In this document: piece by piece, positions 54,426-63,213 of the stretch | How positions within the stretch are numbered: the first letter of the stretch is position 1 | How the letters are laid out: each line of letters begins with the position of its first letter | Source: Bradyrhizobium sp. 195 | GTDB lineage: Bacteria > Pseudomonadota > Alphaproteobacteria > Rhizobiales > Xanthobacteraceae | Assembly (NCBI RefSeq): GCF_023101665.1 | Contig: NZ_CP082161.1 | Location: 5,704,001-5,768,000 of the forward strand | Direction of reading: 5' to 3' | DNA length: 64,000 nt | Made by a program: the position numbers and the translations under genes | Notes under the pieces: generated by a model | The model's database searches: none | The model's input: only the letters and a program-made list of their open reading frames with translations | What the model was told of the DNA's origin: nothing

Positions 54426-54839
54426 CTAAGCCTGCCCGGCCTTGGCGAGTTCGACCTCGACGCGGAGCTCGATCTCGGAGAGCAGGGAATCGAGACCGGG
54501 ATCGCCCGAGGACGATTTCAGGTTCGCCGCCGCATCCCGCAGCCGCATCACGGTCGAGGCGTCGAGATTGCCGGACAACAGACCCATCTTGAGATCGTCG
54601 AGCACGTCGAGCGCGGTCCTGCCGCGGGCCACCGAGCGCTTGCGGCGCTCGACCGGATCCTCCTCGACACCTTGCAGAGCCAGCAGCCCGTCGATGTTGG
54701 CGGCGGCCTTCGGTGCGGCAGCGCTCCGCGTCTCCTGTGCCGACGAGGCGTCGGGCAGCACGAAGGTGCCGGAGCCCGTTCGCCTGGCCTGGCTGGCCGG
54801 CGCTCCAAGCGTGGTGCCGTTCGGTCCGTAGATGCGCAT
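54426..54839 (-). CDS. fliX: FliX, flagellar assembly and regulatory protein
   Basis: 137 residues from the ATG at 54839 (MRIYGPNGTTLGAPASQARR, the typical FliX start). The helical core is GLLALQGVEEDPVERRKRSV, ARGRTALDVLDDLKMGLLSG. In Caulobacter FliX couples basal-body assembly to activation of FlbD and late gene expression. It is divergent from flgI, as in Caulobacter. No flbD gene is in the window. Confidence 0.88.
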   Translation of the reverse strand: MRIYGPNGTTLGAPASQARRTGSGTFVLPDASSAQETRSAAAPKAAANIDGLLALQGVEEDPVERRKRSVARGRTALDVLDDLKMGLLSGNLDASTVMRLRDAAANLKSSSGDPGLDSLLSEIELRVEVELAKAGQA

Positions 54840-54885
54840 CGGAGGGAATCCGGGTGATCGATGCATCACCTTCGCCGTCTTATGG

Positions 54886-54900
54886 TTAACGGGGCGTAAA
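54886..54900. promoter_or_regulatory. CtrA-type box between fliX and flgI
   Basis: TTAA-CGGGGCG-TAAA, one mismatch from TTAA-N7-TTAA, 47 bases upstream of the fliX start. Confidence 0.45.
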
Positions 54901-54906
54901 CAGCCC

Positions 54907-54919
54907 GGCAAAATCTGCC
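54907..54919. promoter_or_regulatory. ftr-like palindrome (candidate FlbD site), fliX/flgI
   Basis: GGCAAAATCTGCC, extendable to CGGCAAAATCTGCCG, in the divergent region. A weak sigma-54-like site (GG at 54924-54925, GC at 54936-54937, ending TTTCGCT as at flgF) directly follows. Confidence 0.45.
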
Positions 54920-55121
54920 GACGGGCGGCAGTTTCGCTCCTCAGGGCGAATGACCGCTGACACCGGTCGAAACAGATTTATTCAACCTATTCAGCCACCT
55001 ACCCTCGCTGCCCCGGTTGGCACAGCACTGGCAAGGACAGCGCTGGACCAGCTCGTCATGGGAGTGTCGTGCAGGTCTTTCCGATTTGAGGGGCCTTTTC
55101 GGGAGGCTTGGGGAGCAGAGG

Positions 55122-56246
55122 ATGCCAGGCGTTCGTTGGGTGAGGATTGTTGGGGTGGCCTGCGCGGCGCTGTCGGCGCTGGCGCTGTCGGTCGCGCCGG
55201 CGGCTGCGACCTCGCGCATCAAGGACCTCGCCAACATCGAGGGCGTGCGGCAGAACCAGCTCATCGGCTACGGCCTCGTCGTCGGCCTCAACGGCACCGG
55301 CGACACCCTCAACAACATCCCCTTCACCAAGCAGTCGCTGCAGGCGATGCTCGAGCGCATGGGCGTCAACATCCGCGGCGCCACCATCCGCACCGGCAAC
55401 GTCGCCGCCGTGATGGTCACCGGCAATCTGCCGGCCTTCGCCACCCAGGGCACGCGGATGGACGTCACCGTCTCCGCGCTCGGCGATGCCAAGAACCTCC
55501 AGGGCGGCACCCTGCTCGTCACCCCCCTGCTCGGCGCCGACGGCAATGTCTATGCGGTGGCGCAGGGCTCGCTGGCGATCTCCGGCTTCCAGGCCGAGGG
55601 CGAAGCTGCGAAAATCGTGCGCGGCGTTCCGACCGTGGGACGCATCGCCAACGGCGCCATCATCGAGCGCGAGATCGAGTTCGCGCTCAACCGGCTGCCG
55701 AATGTGCGCCTGGCGCTGCGCAATGCCGATTTCACCACGGCCAAGCGGATCGCGGCCGCGGTCAACGACTATCTCGGCGTCAAGACCGCCGAGCCGATCG
55801 ACCCCTCCACGGTGCAGCTTTCGATCCCGCCGGAGTTCAAGGGCAACGTCGTCGCCTTTCTCACCGAGATCGAGCAGCTCCAGGTCGATCCCGATCTCGC
55901 CGCCAAGATCATCATCGACGAGCGCAGCGGCATCATCGTGATGGGCCGTGACGTCCGCGTCGCCACCGTCGCGGTGGCGCAGGGCAACCTCACCGTCACC
56001 ATCTCCGAGAGCCCGCAGGTGAGCCAGCCTAACCCGTTGTCGCGCGGCCGTACCGTGGTCGCGCCGCGCAGCAGTGTCACCGTCACCGAGGACGGCAAGA
56101 AGCTGGCCCTCGTCAAGGACGGCGTCTCGCTCCAGCAGCTCGTCGACGGCCTCAACGGCCTCGGCATCGGCCCGCGCGACATGATCAGCATTCTCCAGGC
56201 GATCAAGGCCGCTGGCGCGATCGAAGCCGACATCGAGGTGATGTGA
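55122..56246 (+). CDS. flgI: FlgI, P-ring protein
   Basis: 374 residues from the ATG at 55122 (GGGGAGCAGAGG upstream). Signal peptide to APAAAT; mature start SRIKDLANIEGVRQNQLIGY then GLVVGLNGTGD is diagnostic. Further motifs: ERMGVNIRG and GRDVRVATVAVAQGNLTVTI. It forms the periplasmic P ring. The next gene overlaps its stop. Confidence 0.98.
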   Translation: MPGVRWVRIVGVACAALSALALSVAPAAATSRIKDLANIEGVRQNQLIGYGLVVGLNGTGDTLNNIPFTKQSLQAMLERMGVNIRGATIRTGNVAAVMVTGNLPAFATQGTRMDVTVSALGDAKNLQGGTLLVTPLLGADGNVYAVAQGSLAISGFQAEGEAAKIVRGVPTVGRIANGAIIEREIEFALNRLPNVRLALRNADFTTAKRIAAAVNDYLGVKTAEPIDPSTVQLSIPPEFKGNVVAFLTEIEQLQVDPDLAAKIIIDERSGIIVMGRDVRVATVAVAQGNLTVTISESPQVSQPNPLSRGRTVVAPRSSVTVTEDGKKLALVKDGVSLQQLVDGLNGLGIGPRDMISILQAIKAAGAIEADIEVM

Positions 56247-56614
56247 TGCAGACCGGCACGATCAACACTCCGCGCCTCGCCACCTCCTCGTCCTTTTCGG
56301 TGGAAAGCCGCAACGGCCGGCCGGACTTCGAGCTGGCGAGCGCCCTGCAAAAGGTCCCGCCGAAGCAGCAGGCCAGGGCGCAGAAGACTGCCACCGACTT
56401 CGAGGCGATGTTTCTCAACAGCATGTTCTCGCAGATGACCTCGGGCCTGAAGGGCGAAGGCCCGTTCGGCGACACGCCGGGCACCGGCGTGTGGCGCTCG
56501 ATGCTGACCGAGCAATATTCCAAGAACTTCGCCAAGGCCGGCGGCGTCGGCGTCGCCACCGAAGTCTACCGCACCCTCATCCTGCAGCAGGCGAAAACGA
56601 TCCGCACGGCATAA
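56246..56614 (+). CDS. flgJ: FlgJ-type rod-binding protein (N-domain only)
   Basis: 122 residues from the ATG at 56246, overlapping the flgI stop (TGATG). Contains KTATDFEAMFLNSMFSQMTS and YSKNFAKAGGVGVATEVYRT, the FlgJ rod-binding domain. The C-terminal muramidase domain of enteric FlgJ is absent, as is usual in alphaproteobacteria; a separate lytic enzyme must act in its place. Confidence 0.9.
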   Translation: MQTGTINTPRLATSSSFSVESRNGRPDFELASALQKVPPKQQARAQKTATDFEAMFLNSMFSQMTSGLKGEGPFGDTPGTGVWRSMLTEQYSKNFAKAGGVGVATEVYRTLILQQAKTIRTA

Positions 56615-56625
56615 GGTCAAACGAG

Positions 56626-57123
56626 ATGAACCAGTTCAACGCCTCACGTCAGCCGATGCAAGCCCAGCGTCCGAACACCGCGCCCGGCAGCGCCGAGGCG
56701 CGCAAGCTCGCCGAAGACCTGATGGATGCGATGAACGCCCTGCTCGGACTGATCGAGCGCGAGACGGAGCTCGTTCGCGCCGGCAAGGTCCGCGAGGCAA
56801 TGATGCTCGAGAGCAAGAAGCTGGAGCTGTCGCGAAACTACGTCGGCGCCGTCAGCCAGTTGAAGGCGAACCAGCCTCAACTCGCGAAATCCGCGCCGGA
56901 GCTGCTCTCGACGCTGCATCGCCACCACGACGCGTTCCGCGCGATGCTCCAGGTCAATCTGACCGTGCTCGCGACCGCGCACGCGGTCTCCGAAAGCGTC
57001 GTGCGCGGCGTCAATGCCGAGATCCAGAAGCGCAACGTGCCGAACACCTATACGGCCGCCGGGCGCCGCGCAGCTCCAGGTCCGCGCCACATCACCCCGC
57101 TTGCGGTCAGCCGCTCGCTCTGA
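56626..57123 (+). CDS. flgN: FlgN-like flagellar export chaperone
   Basis: 165 residues. All-helical: ARKLAEDLMDAMNALLGLIE then RETELVRAGKVREAMMLESK, a FlgN-type pattern, and a C-terminal basic tail. FlgN is the chaperone for hook-filament junction proteins FlgK/FlgL, whose genes are not in the window. Third gene of the flgI operon. Confidence 0.7.
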   Translation: MNQFNASRQPMQAQRPNTAPGSAEARKLAEDLMDAMNALLGLIERETELVRAGKVREAMMLESKKLELSRNYVGAVSQLKANQPQLAKSAPELLSTLHRHHDAFRAMLQVNLTVLATAHAVSESVVRGVNAEIQKRNVPNTYTAAGRRAAPGPRHITPLAVSRSL

Positions 57124-57156
57124 GCGCACACAAAGACTAGAGACGATTTTACGAAA

Positions 57157-57184
57157 AACCGCGCGACGATATCGTCGCGCGGTT
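57157..57184. terminator. perfect 28-base palindrome after flgN
   Basis: Arm AACCGCGCGACGAT followed directly by its complement, no loop and no mismatch. A run AAAAA on the left would give a U-run for minus-strand transcripts; on the plus side the tail is not T-rich. Confidence 0.5.
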
Positions 57185-57282
57185 AGGTACGTTTCCTTAC
57201 CGGGTCTTCAGTCCTGGTGTTCCATGGTTGCGTTATTAGAGGGGTTGGGATTTGACTCACATAAGGCAACCAGGAGGCTGCC

Positions 57283-57642
57283 ATGAGTACAGATTTCAGC
57301 ATCAGGCCGGTGGGGATCCCGGCCCCCGTGCAGATCGTAACGACGTCCAACGTGGCGGCGAACGAGGCCGTGCAAACTGATCTTCCGGTGAGCCAGACGG
57401 TCGCCGCGGCGGATACGAGCGCGCCCGTGCGCAATGATCTGCCGAACCGCGAGAACGTCTCGCGCCAGGTCGTGTTCGACCAGGCCGCCGCGTCCTTCGT
57501 CTTCCAGGTCGTCAACGACAGGACCGACGCGGTGGTCAACCAGTTCCCCGACGAAGCGATGCTGCGCCGGCGAGCCTATTTCCATGCATTGGATATGAAG
57601 TCCGAGCCCTCGCGTCCGCTCAGCACCGACGTCAGCGCCTGA
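57283..57642 (+). CDS. FlaG-like flagellar protein
   Basis: 119 residues from the ATG at 57283 (AGGAGG 6 bases upstream). The C-terminal half SFVFQVVNDRTDAVVNQFPD then EAMLRRRAYF matches the FlaG pattern (hydrophobic strand, D-x-T, V-x-Q-x-P-x-E). The N-terminal half is Ala/Val/Thr-rich and disordered. FlaG affects filament length in other bacteria. Its position next to flaF and the flagellins supports the call. Confidence 0.7.
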   Translation: MSTDFSIRPVGIPAPVQIVTTSNVAANEAVQTDLPVSQTVAAADTSAPVRNDLPNRENVSRQVVFDQAAASFVFQVVNDRTDAVVNQFPDEAMLRRRAYFHALDMKSEPSRPLSTDVSA

Positions 57643-57757
57643 CGATCACGATCGAGATTGCGGGATCGACGTTGTTGCTCCGCGCCTGACCGGCACCGGT
57701 CGGCGCGGAAGTCGTATTGCCGAAGCAAAACGACAAGCCGTGATCGGCACCTGCCCG

Positions 57758-58126
57758 TCACGGGCGTCCGGACAGACCAGCAGCGATGTTGCGGTTGATC
57801 TCGATCAGCGGACGGAAGTGATCGAACTGCGGGCTCATCTGGAGCGCGGCGGTCTGGCTCAGCACGAACACGCTGATGTTGGCGATCTTCTGCCGCACGT
57901 CGATCGGCTGCGGATTGTTGTCGCGCATCGCCTCGCTCAAGAAGATAGTCCAGAGCTTGCGGTTGAACATGAGGGCATGCATGGTCTGCTCGCTGAGCGG
58001 ATCGGCGTTGTTCACGGCGTCCTGGAGCTTGTTCGCGGCCTTGAGCAGGGTCTGCGCCTCGATGTCGCGAGGAGATGCGGTGGTGGTTGCAACACGCGCA
58101 TAAGCCGAGGCAGCGGAATTCGACAT
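57758..58126 (-). CDS. flaF: FlaF, flagellin regulator
   Basis: 122 residues from the ATG at 58126. TLLKAANKLQDAVNNADPLS and NRKLWTIFLSEAMRDNNPQP with VRQKIANISVFV are typical FlaF segments. FlaF acts with FlbT in Caulobacter to control flagellin translation and secretion; flbT is not next to it here. A CtrA-like box lies upstream. Confidence 0.92.
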   Translation of the reverse strand: MSNSAASAYARVATTTASPRDIEAQTLLKAANKLQDAVNNADPLSEQTMHALMFNRKLWTIFLSEAMRDNNPQPIDVRQKIANISVFVLSQTAALQMSPQFDHFRPLIEINRNIAAGLSGRP

Positions 58127-58200
58127 CAATCACACCCTGGAGGTTACCTAGCGCGTTGTAAGCGCTTAAGGATTTCTTTCCCAACCCTAGGCAGCACCGC

Positions 58201-58215
58201 TTAAGATTTGCTTAC
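58201..58215. promoter_or_regulatory. CtrA-like box upstream of flaF
   Basis: TTAA-GATTTGC-TTAC, one mismatch from TTAA-N7-TTAA, 75 bases from the flaF start. Confidence 0.4.
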
Positions 58216-58353
58216 GTGTGTGCTTGGAAGCACTCCGGACAATTACGGGTCGCGAAGCTCTTCGTCAGCGCAACGCTAGATCCACGCACGCACGATGTAA
58301 ACGCGCTTCGCGCGATGCGTGCTGATCTCAGCTAATCTTGTCTTAGCGATCTC

Positions 58354-58387
58354 CCTCAAAAGAACGGCGGAGCCTTAGCCCCGCCGC
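58354..58387 (-). terminator. terminator of flagellin gene 1
   Basis: On the minus strand a stem with arms at 58378-58386 and 58365-58373 (one mismatch) is followed by TTCTTTTGAGG, 33 bases after the stop. Confidence 0.65.
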
Positions 58388-58419
58388 GAAATCTCGAATA
58401 GTGAGCTTGGCTCTCGAAA

Positions 58420-60714
58420 TTAGCGGAGCAGCTGCAGCACGCTCTGCTGCGACTGGTTCGCCAGCGACAGCGCGGAGACCGCGATCGACTGGCGGGTCGA
58501 CAGCGCCTGGCTGTTCGCCGCTTCCTCGTTGGTATCGGCGAGCGTCAGGTTGGACGAGCCGGTCTGCAGCACGTTGATCAGGTTCTTCGAGAAGTCCTGA
58601 CGCACCTGCACGATCGAGAGGTTCGAACCGAGCGATGAGCCTTCCGAGCGCAGCCTGCTCGAGGCGGCATTCAGGCTGGCGAGCACCTTGTTGGTGGCGC
58701 CGTTGTCGATGAAGTCCGTGCCGGGAACGAGATTGCTGAGACCGAGACCCGCCGCGTTGAACACGACGCCGTTGATGCCGAGCGTCGAGCTGCCGGTCTC
58801 GTTGAACACCAGCTTCAGCGTGTCGCCGTTGAGCAGGTTGATGCCGTTGAAGGACGAGTCCTGCGACGTCGTGTCGATCTGCGCCAGGATGTTGTTGAAC
58901 TGACTGACCAGGCTCGAACGCGCCGTCTGCGCGACGGGGTCCTGAACCGGGGGCTGCGCGGTGGTAAAGGCGAGCACGCCGGTGAGCGTACCACCGACCG
59001 CGCCGCCCGCGGCAGTCGAACCGAGGGTCGAGGACGCGTATTCGTTGACGGTGGTCACCGTCAGCACGCCGTTGGCGTCGATCGTCGCCGTCAGGTGGTT
59101 CGCCTGCAGCTGCACATTGAGCTGATCGAGCGTCTTGACGGTGCCGTTGGTGCCGTCGCCGAAGGTGACGTTCACCGGCGTACCGCCGTTGAAGGACGAG
59201 AAGGTCAGGGTCTTGCCGCTGACGCCGCCAACCCCGGAGGTGCGCGCCGCGGTGAAGGCCGTCGCCGTTCCCGTGTTGCCGCTGAGGCCGAACGCGCTCA
59301 GTGCGTTGCCGGTGCCGGTGATCGAGAGATCGGCATTGATGCCGGTTGAGAGCGCAAGCTGGCCGCTGCTGTTGACCGACGACGGGATCTGACCCGCGGT
59401 GGGCGTCAACGTCGCCGCGCCGTTGAAGAGGCTCGCGGTCTTGACGCCGGTGGCAAGATCGACCGCGTTGAGCAGGTCGGTCAGCGTCGCGCTCTGGATA
59501 TAGACGGTCGAGTTGCCGTTGCCGTCGGTGACGATGTTGCCGCTGACGCCATACCCGGTGGCCACGCTCGCCGCAGATTGCGGCGTCTGCGCGTTCTTGA
59601 AGGTGATGGTATGGCCGTCGATGTTCAGGGTTGAGCCGTCCTGAACGAGAGTGCCCAGCGAGCCGGCGGTGGTCGATCGGGCCGCGGTCACGCTCGCATT
59701 GCCGGCGCCGGTCGCCGCGGTCAGACCGAGCTTGTTGAGGAAGTCGGCCTTGCCCGTCACGCTCAGATCGGAGCCAGTCGAGCTCTTCAGCGTGACCAGG
59801 CCGCCGCCCGAGATGGACGATGCGGTCTGAAGCGTGCCGACGGGTCCGGCCGAACCGCTGACCGCGATGGTGGCCGCGCTCGCGCTGATCGTGGCGGTCT
59901 TGACGCCGCTGGCGAGGTCGATGGCAGTGAGTACGTCGTTGATGGTCGCCCCGGGCGCAGCCGCCGTTCCCTCATAGACGATCGAATTGCCATTGCCGTC
60001 GGTGGCGATGTGTCCGCTGGCGTCGAGACCCCAGCCGGTCGGCTGCGTGCTCGGAGCGGCGCCGGTGCGGAAGGTGATGGTCTTGCCGTTCACGGTCAGC
60101 GTGTCGCCATCGGCGGGCGCGGCCCCGAACGTGGTGGACGCGGTCGTGCCGACCAATGTCGCGGTGCCGGACAGCGCGGTGGTGCCGTCGGCGGCAAGCG
60201 CTGCCGTGCCGGTAAAGGTGCCGGCGCTCGAGCCGAGCGATGCACCCAGCGCCGCAGTCCCGGTGACTGGGGTCGTGCCACCGGCTGCACCGGTGTAGAG
60301 CACGTTGCTCTTGGCGGTCGCGCTGGCATAGGAGGTCGTGCCGCGCAGGTCGGCAGGCGTCGCCCCGGGAATCGTGGTGGAGACGTTCGACTTGGTGGAA
60401 TAGCCGACCGTGGTCTGCAGCGCCTGGTTGGCGATCGACTTGGCGCTGTCGATCAGCTTCTGCAGCGAGGTGATGCCGGTGTTGGCGGCCTGGAGCACCT
60501 GCACACCGTTGTTGATGCCGTCGAGCAGGTTACTGATGTCGCTCGCCCGGTTGTCCAACCCCTGCGCCGTGAAGAAGTTGGTGGGGTTGTCGAGCGCCGT
60601 GTTGACCTTCTTACCGGTCGACAGCCGCTCCTGCGTCGTGGCCAGCAAGTCGGCCGTCGACTGCAGCGACAACAGGTTCTGGCGAACGGACGCCGAGAGA
60701 ACGATGTTGGACAT
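58420..60714 (-). CDS. fliC: flagellin 1 (large, about 764 residues)
   Basis: 764 residues, compared with about 300-500 in many flagellins. The N-terminal D0/D1 helices (SASVRQNLLSLQSTADLLAT, ALDNPTNFFTAQGLDNRASD) and C-terminal helices (NLTLADTNEEAANSQALSTR then SVLQLLR) are conserved. The middle has two copies of a module (about 202-348 and 359-493) with GKTITFR or GHTITFK, VTDGNGNSTVY and LLNAVDLATGVKTA, plus a diverged third. Size and tandem copies match the thick-flagellum flagellins of B. japonicum. Confidence 0.93.
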   Translation of the reverse strand: MSNIVLSASVRQNLLSLQSTADLLATTQERLSTGKKVNTALDNPTNFFTAQGLDNRASDISNLLDGINNGVQVLQAANTGITSLQKLIDSAKSIANQALQTTVGYSTKSNVSTTIPGATPADLRGTTSYASATAKSNVLYTGAAGGTTPVTGTAALGASLGSSAGTFTGTAALAADGTTALSGTATLVGTTASTTFGAAPADGDTLTVNGKTITFRTGAAPSTQPTGWGLDASGHIATDGNGNSIVYEGTAAAPGATINDVLTAIDLASGVKTATISASAATIAVSGSAGPVGTLQTASSISGGGLVTLKSSTGSDLSVTGKADFLNKLGLTAATGAGNASVTAARSTTAGSLGTLVQDGSTLNIDGHTITFKNAQTPQSAASVATGYGVSGNIVTDGNGNSTVYIQSATLTDLLNAVDLATGVKTASLFNGAATLTPTAGQIPSSVNSSGQLALSTGINADLSITGTGNALSAFGLSGNTGTATAFTAARTSGVGGVSGKTLTFSSFNGGTPVNVTFGDGTNGTVKTLDQLNVQLQANHLTATIDANGVLTVTTVNEYASSTLGSTAAGGAVGGTLTGVLAFTTAQPPVQDPVAQTARSSLVSQFNNILAQIDTTSQDSSFNGINLLNGDTLKLVFNETGSSTLGINGVVFNAAGLGLSNLVPGTDFIDNGATNKVLASLNAASSRLRSEGSSLGSNLSIVQVRQDFSKNLINVLQTGSSNLTLADTNEEAANSQALSTRQSIAVSALSLANQSQQSVLQLLR

Positions 60715-60808
60715 TGGCGAGTCTTCCTCTTGAACCGGATACGAATCGGCCGCGCGGTCTGCAAAGCGGGCTTTTGTCCAGTTTTAGGAGGTGTCCTTTA
60801 AAGTATGG

Positions 60809-60823
60809 TTAACGCCGGTTTAA
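60809..60823. promoter_or_regulatory. CtrA-type box upstream of flagellin 1
   Basis: TTAA-CGCCGGT-TTAA, exact spacing, 94 bases upstream of the start. A further GGTTAA lies 9 bases beyond. Confidence 0.55.
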
Positions 60824-60870
60824 GCGATAGGGTTAATGGCGGGTGAACGCCCCTGCCCGCCTCCGGACGC

Positions 60871-60902
60871 AAAAAAGAGCGGCGGGGCAAATGGCCCCGC
60901 CG
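60871..60902 (-). terminator. terminator of flagellin gene 2
   Basis: On the minus strand a perfect GGCGGGGC/GCCCCGCC stem with a 5-base loop is followed by TTTTTT. Confidence 0.9.
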
Positions 60903-60933
60903 GTCAATTTTCTTCAGTTATTTCAGCTGCTTA

Positions 60934-63213
60934 TTAGCGGAGCAGCTGGAGCACGCTCTGCTGCGAGGTGTTGGCCAGCGACAGCGCGGAGACCGCGATC
61001 GACTGGCGGGTCGACAGCGCCTGGCTGTTGGCCGCCTCGACGTTGGTGTCGGCCAGGGTCAGGTTGGACGAGCCGGTCTGCAGCACATTGATCAGGTTCT
61101 TGTTGAAGTCCTGACGGATCTGCACCACCGAGAGGTTCGAACCGAGGCTCGAGGCTTCCGAGCGCAGCGTGCTCGACGCGGCGTTCAAATTGGTCAGCAC
61201 CCTGTTGGCGGCGGCGTTGTCGATGAAGTCGACACCGACGGTCAGCGAGGCGAGGCCCAGACCCTTGGAGTTGTAGGTCACGCCGGTGATGTTCAGGCTC
61301 GACTTGCCGGTCTCGTCGAACACCAGCTTGAGCTGGTCGCCGTTCAGCAGGTTGACGCCGTTGAACGAGGAGTCCTGCGAGGTCGTGTCGATCTGGTTCA
61401 GGATGTTGTTGTACTGAGACACCAGGTTCGCACGGGCCGTCTGGGCGACGCCATCCTGGACGGGAGTGGAAGCCGTCGAGAAGGTGAGCGCCGAAGTCAG
61501 CGTGCCGCCGATCGCACCGCCGGCGGTCGTCGAGCCGAGTGTCGAGGACGCGTAGTCGTTGGACGCGGTGATGGTCAGCAAGCCGTTGGCGTCGATCGTT
61601 GCAGACAGGTTGTTGGCCTGAAGCTTGGTGTTGAGCTGATCGAGCGTCTTGACCGTGCCGTTGGTGCCGTCGCCGAAGGTGACGTTGACCGCCGTGCCGC
61701 CGTTGAAGGAGGAGAAGGTCAAGGTCTTGCCGGCGATGCCGCCGATGCCGGAAGTGCGGGCGGCGGAGAATGCCGTCGCGTTTCCGGTGTTGCCGGCGAG
61801 GCCGAATACGTTCAGCGCGTTGCCGGTGCCGGTGATCGACAGGTCGGCGTTGATGCCGGTCGAGAGCTTGAGCTGGCCGGACGTGTTGATCGTCGAGTTC
61901 GACTGGCCGGTCGCGGTCGCAAGCGTCGCAGTGCCGTTGGCGTTGATCGTTGCGGTCTGCACGCCGGTGGCGAGATCGATCGCCTTCAGCACGTCGTTGA
62001 CCGTACCGCCCTGCAGATAGACCGTCGAGTTGCCGTTACCGTCGGTGACGACCGCGCCGCTCGCGCCATACCCGCTCGGAACGCTCGGGGCACCGGTCGA
62101 ACCCGGGGTCGGCGCATTCTTGAAGGTGATGACGTGACCGTCGACGTTCAGCGTCGAACCGTCCGCGATGGTCGCACCGAGCGAGCCCGCGGTCGTGGTC
62201 CGGTTGACGTTCAAGCTGGCATTGCCTGCTCCCGAAGACGTGGTCAGGCCGAGCGCCTTCAGCAGGTCGGCCTTGCCGGTGACGCTCAGATCCGCACCCG
62301 TCGAGCTCTTCAGCGTGACGGCGCCCGCACCAACGCTCGAAGCGGTCTGGTTGAAGCTGGTGGCGATGGTCGCAGCGCCGGCAGTGATGGAGGCCGTCTT
62401 GACACCGCTGGCCAGATCGACCGCGGTCAACAGATCGCTGACGGTCGCAGCCGGAGTGCCGGCAGTGCCGAGATAGACGGTGGTGTTGCCGTTAGCGTCG
62501 GTGACGAGATTGCCGCTGACGCCAGAACCGGACGCAACCGCGATCGACGCCGGAGCAGAACCCGAGCGGAACGTGATGGTCTTGCCGTTCACGGTCAGCG
62601 TGTCGCCGTCGGCGGGCTGGGCGTTGCCGGCCAGGCCTGTTGCGGTCGTGCCGTTGGTGGCGATCAGGGTGATGGCGCCGGTCAGGGCCGCGGTGCCGTC
62701 GCCGGCCGTTCCCGCAGTGCCCGTGAACGAGCCGATGGTGGCGCCGAGCGTCGTGGTGCCGTTCGCCGCCGTGGTGCCGCCGGCCGTGCCGTTATACAGC
62801 ACGTTGCTGCTCGCGGTCGCGCTGGCGAAGCTGGTCGTGCCGCGCAGGTCGGCGGCGGTCGCACCGGAGATGGTGGTGGAGACGTTCGACTTGGTGGAGT
62901 AGCCGACGGTGGTCTGCAGCGCCTGGTTGGCGATCGACTTGGCGCTGTCGATCAGCTTCTGCAACGAGGTCAGGCCGGTGTTGGCGGCCTGCAGCACCTG
63001 CACGCCGTTGGCGATGCCGTCGAGCAAATTGTTGATGTCGCTGGCGCGGTTGTCGAGCGACTGTGCGGTGAAGAAGTTGGTGGGATTGTCCAGGGCCGAG
63101 TTGACGCTCTTGCCGGTCGACAGACGGTTCTGTGTGGTGGCGAGGAGGTCAGCGGTGGACTGGAGAGAGAGGAGGTTCTGACGAACCGACGCAGAGAGAA
63201 CAATACCTGACAT
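60934..63213 (-). CDS. fliC: flagellin 2 (large, about 759 residues)
   Basis: 759 residues, a close paralogue of flagellin 1: identical opening SASVRQNLLSLQSTADLLAT and near-identical C-terminal helices, with a variable centre that keeps the duplicated modules (LTVNGKTITFRSGSAPASIA, LNVDGHVITFKNAPTPG). The start follows AGAAGGGTAAGAG. It has its own terminator and a 220-base upstream region, so it is probably transcribed alone. Confidence 0.93.
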   Translation of the reverse strand: MSGIVLSASVRQNLLSLQSTADLLATTQNRLSTGKSVNSALDNPTNFFTAQSLDNRASDINNLLDGIANGVQVLQAANTGLTSLQKLIDSAKSIANQALQTTVGYSTKSNVSTTISGATAADLRGTTSFASATASSNVLYNGTAGGTTAANGTTTLGATIGSFTGTAGTAGDGTAALTGAITLIATNGTTATGLAGNAQPADGDTLTVNGKTITFRSGSAPASIAVASGSGVSGNLVTDANGNTTVYLGTAGTPAATVSDLLTAVDLASGVKTASITAGAATIATSFNQTASSVGAGAVTLKSSTGADLSVTGKADLLKALGLTTSSGAGNASLNVNRTTTAGSLGATIADGSTLNVDGHVITFKNAPTPGSTGAPSVPSGYGASGAVVTDGNGNSTVYLQGGTVNDVLKAIDLATGVQTATINANGTATLATATGQSNSTINTSGQLKLSTGINADLSITGTGNALNVFGLAGNTGNATAFSAARTSGIGGIAGKTLTFSSFNGGTAVNVTFGDGTNGTVKTLDQLNTKLQANNLSATIDANGLLTITASNDYASSTLGSTTAGGAIGGTLTSALTFSTASTPVQDGVAQTARANLVSQYNNILNQIDTTSQDSSFNGVNLLNGDQLKLVFDETGKSSLNITGVTYNSKGLGLASLTVGVDFIDNAAANRVLTNLNAASSTLRSEASSLGSNLSVVQIRQDFNKNLINVLQTGSSNLTLADTNVEAANSQALSTRQSIAVSALSLANTSQQSVLQLLR

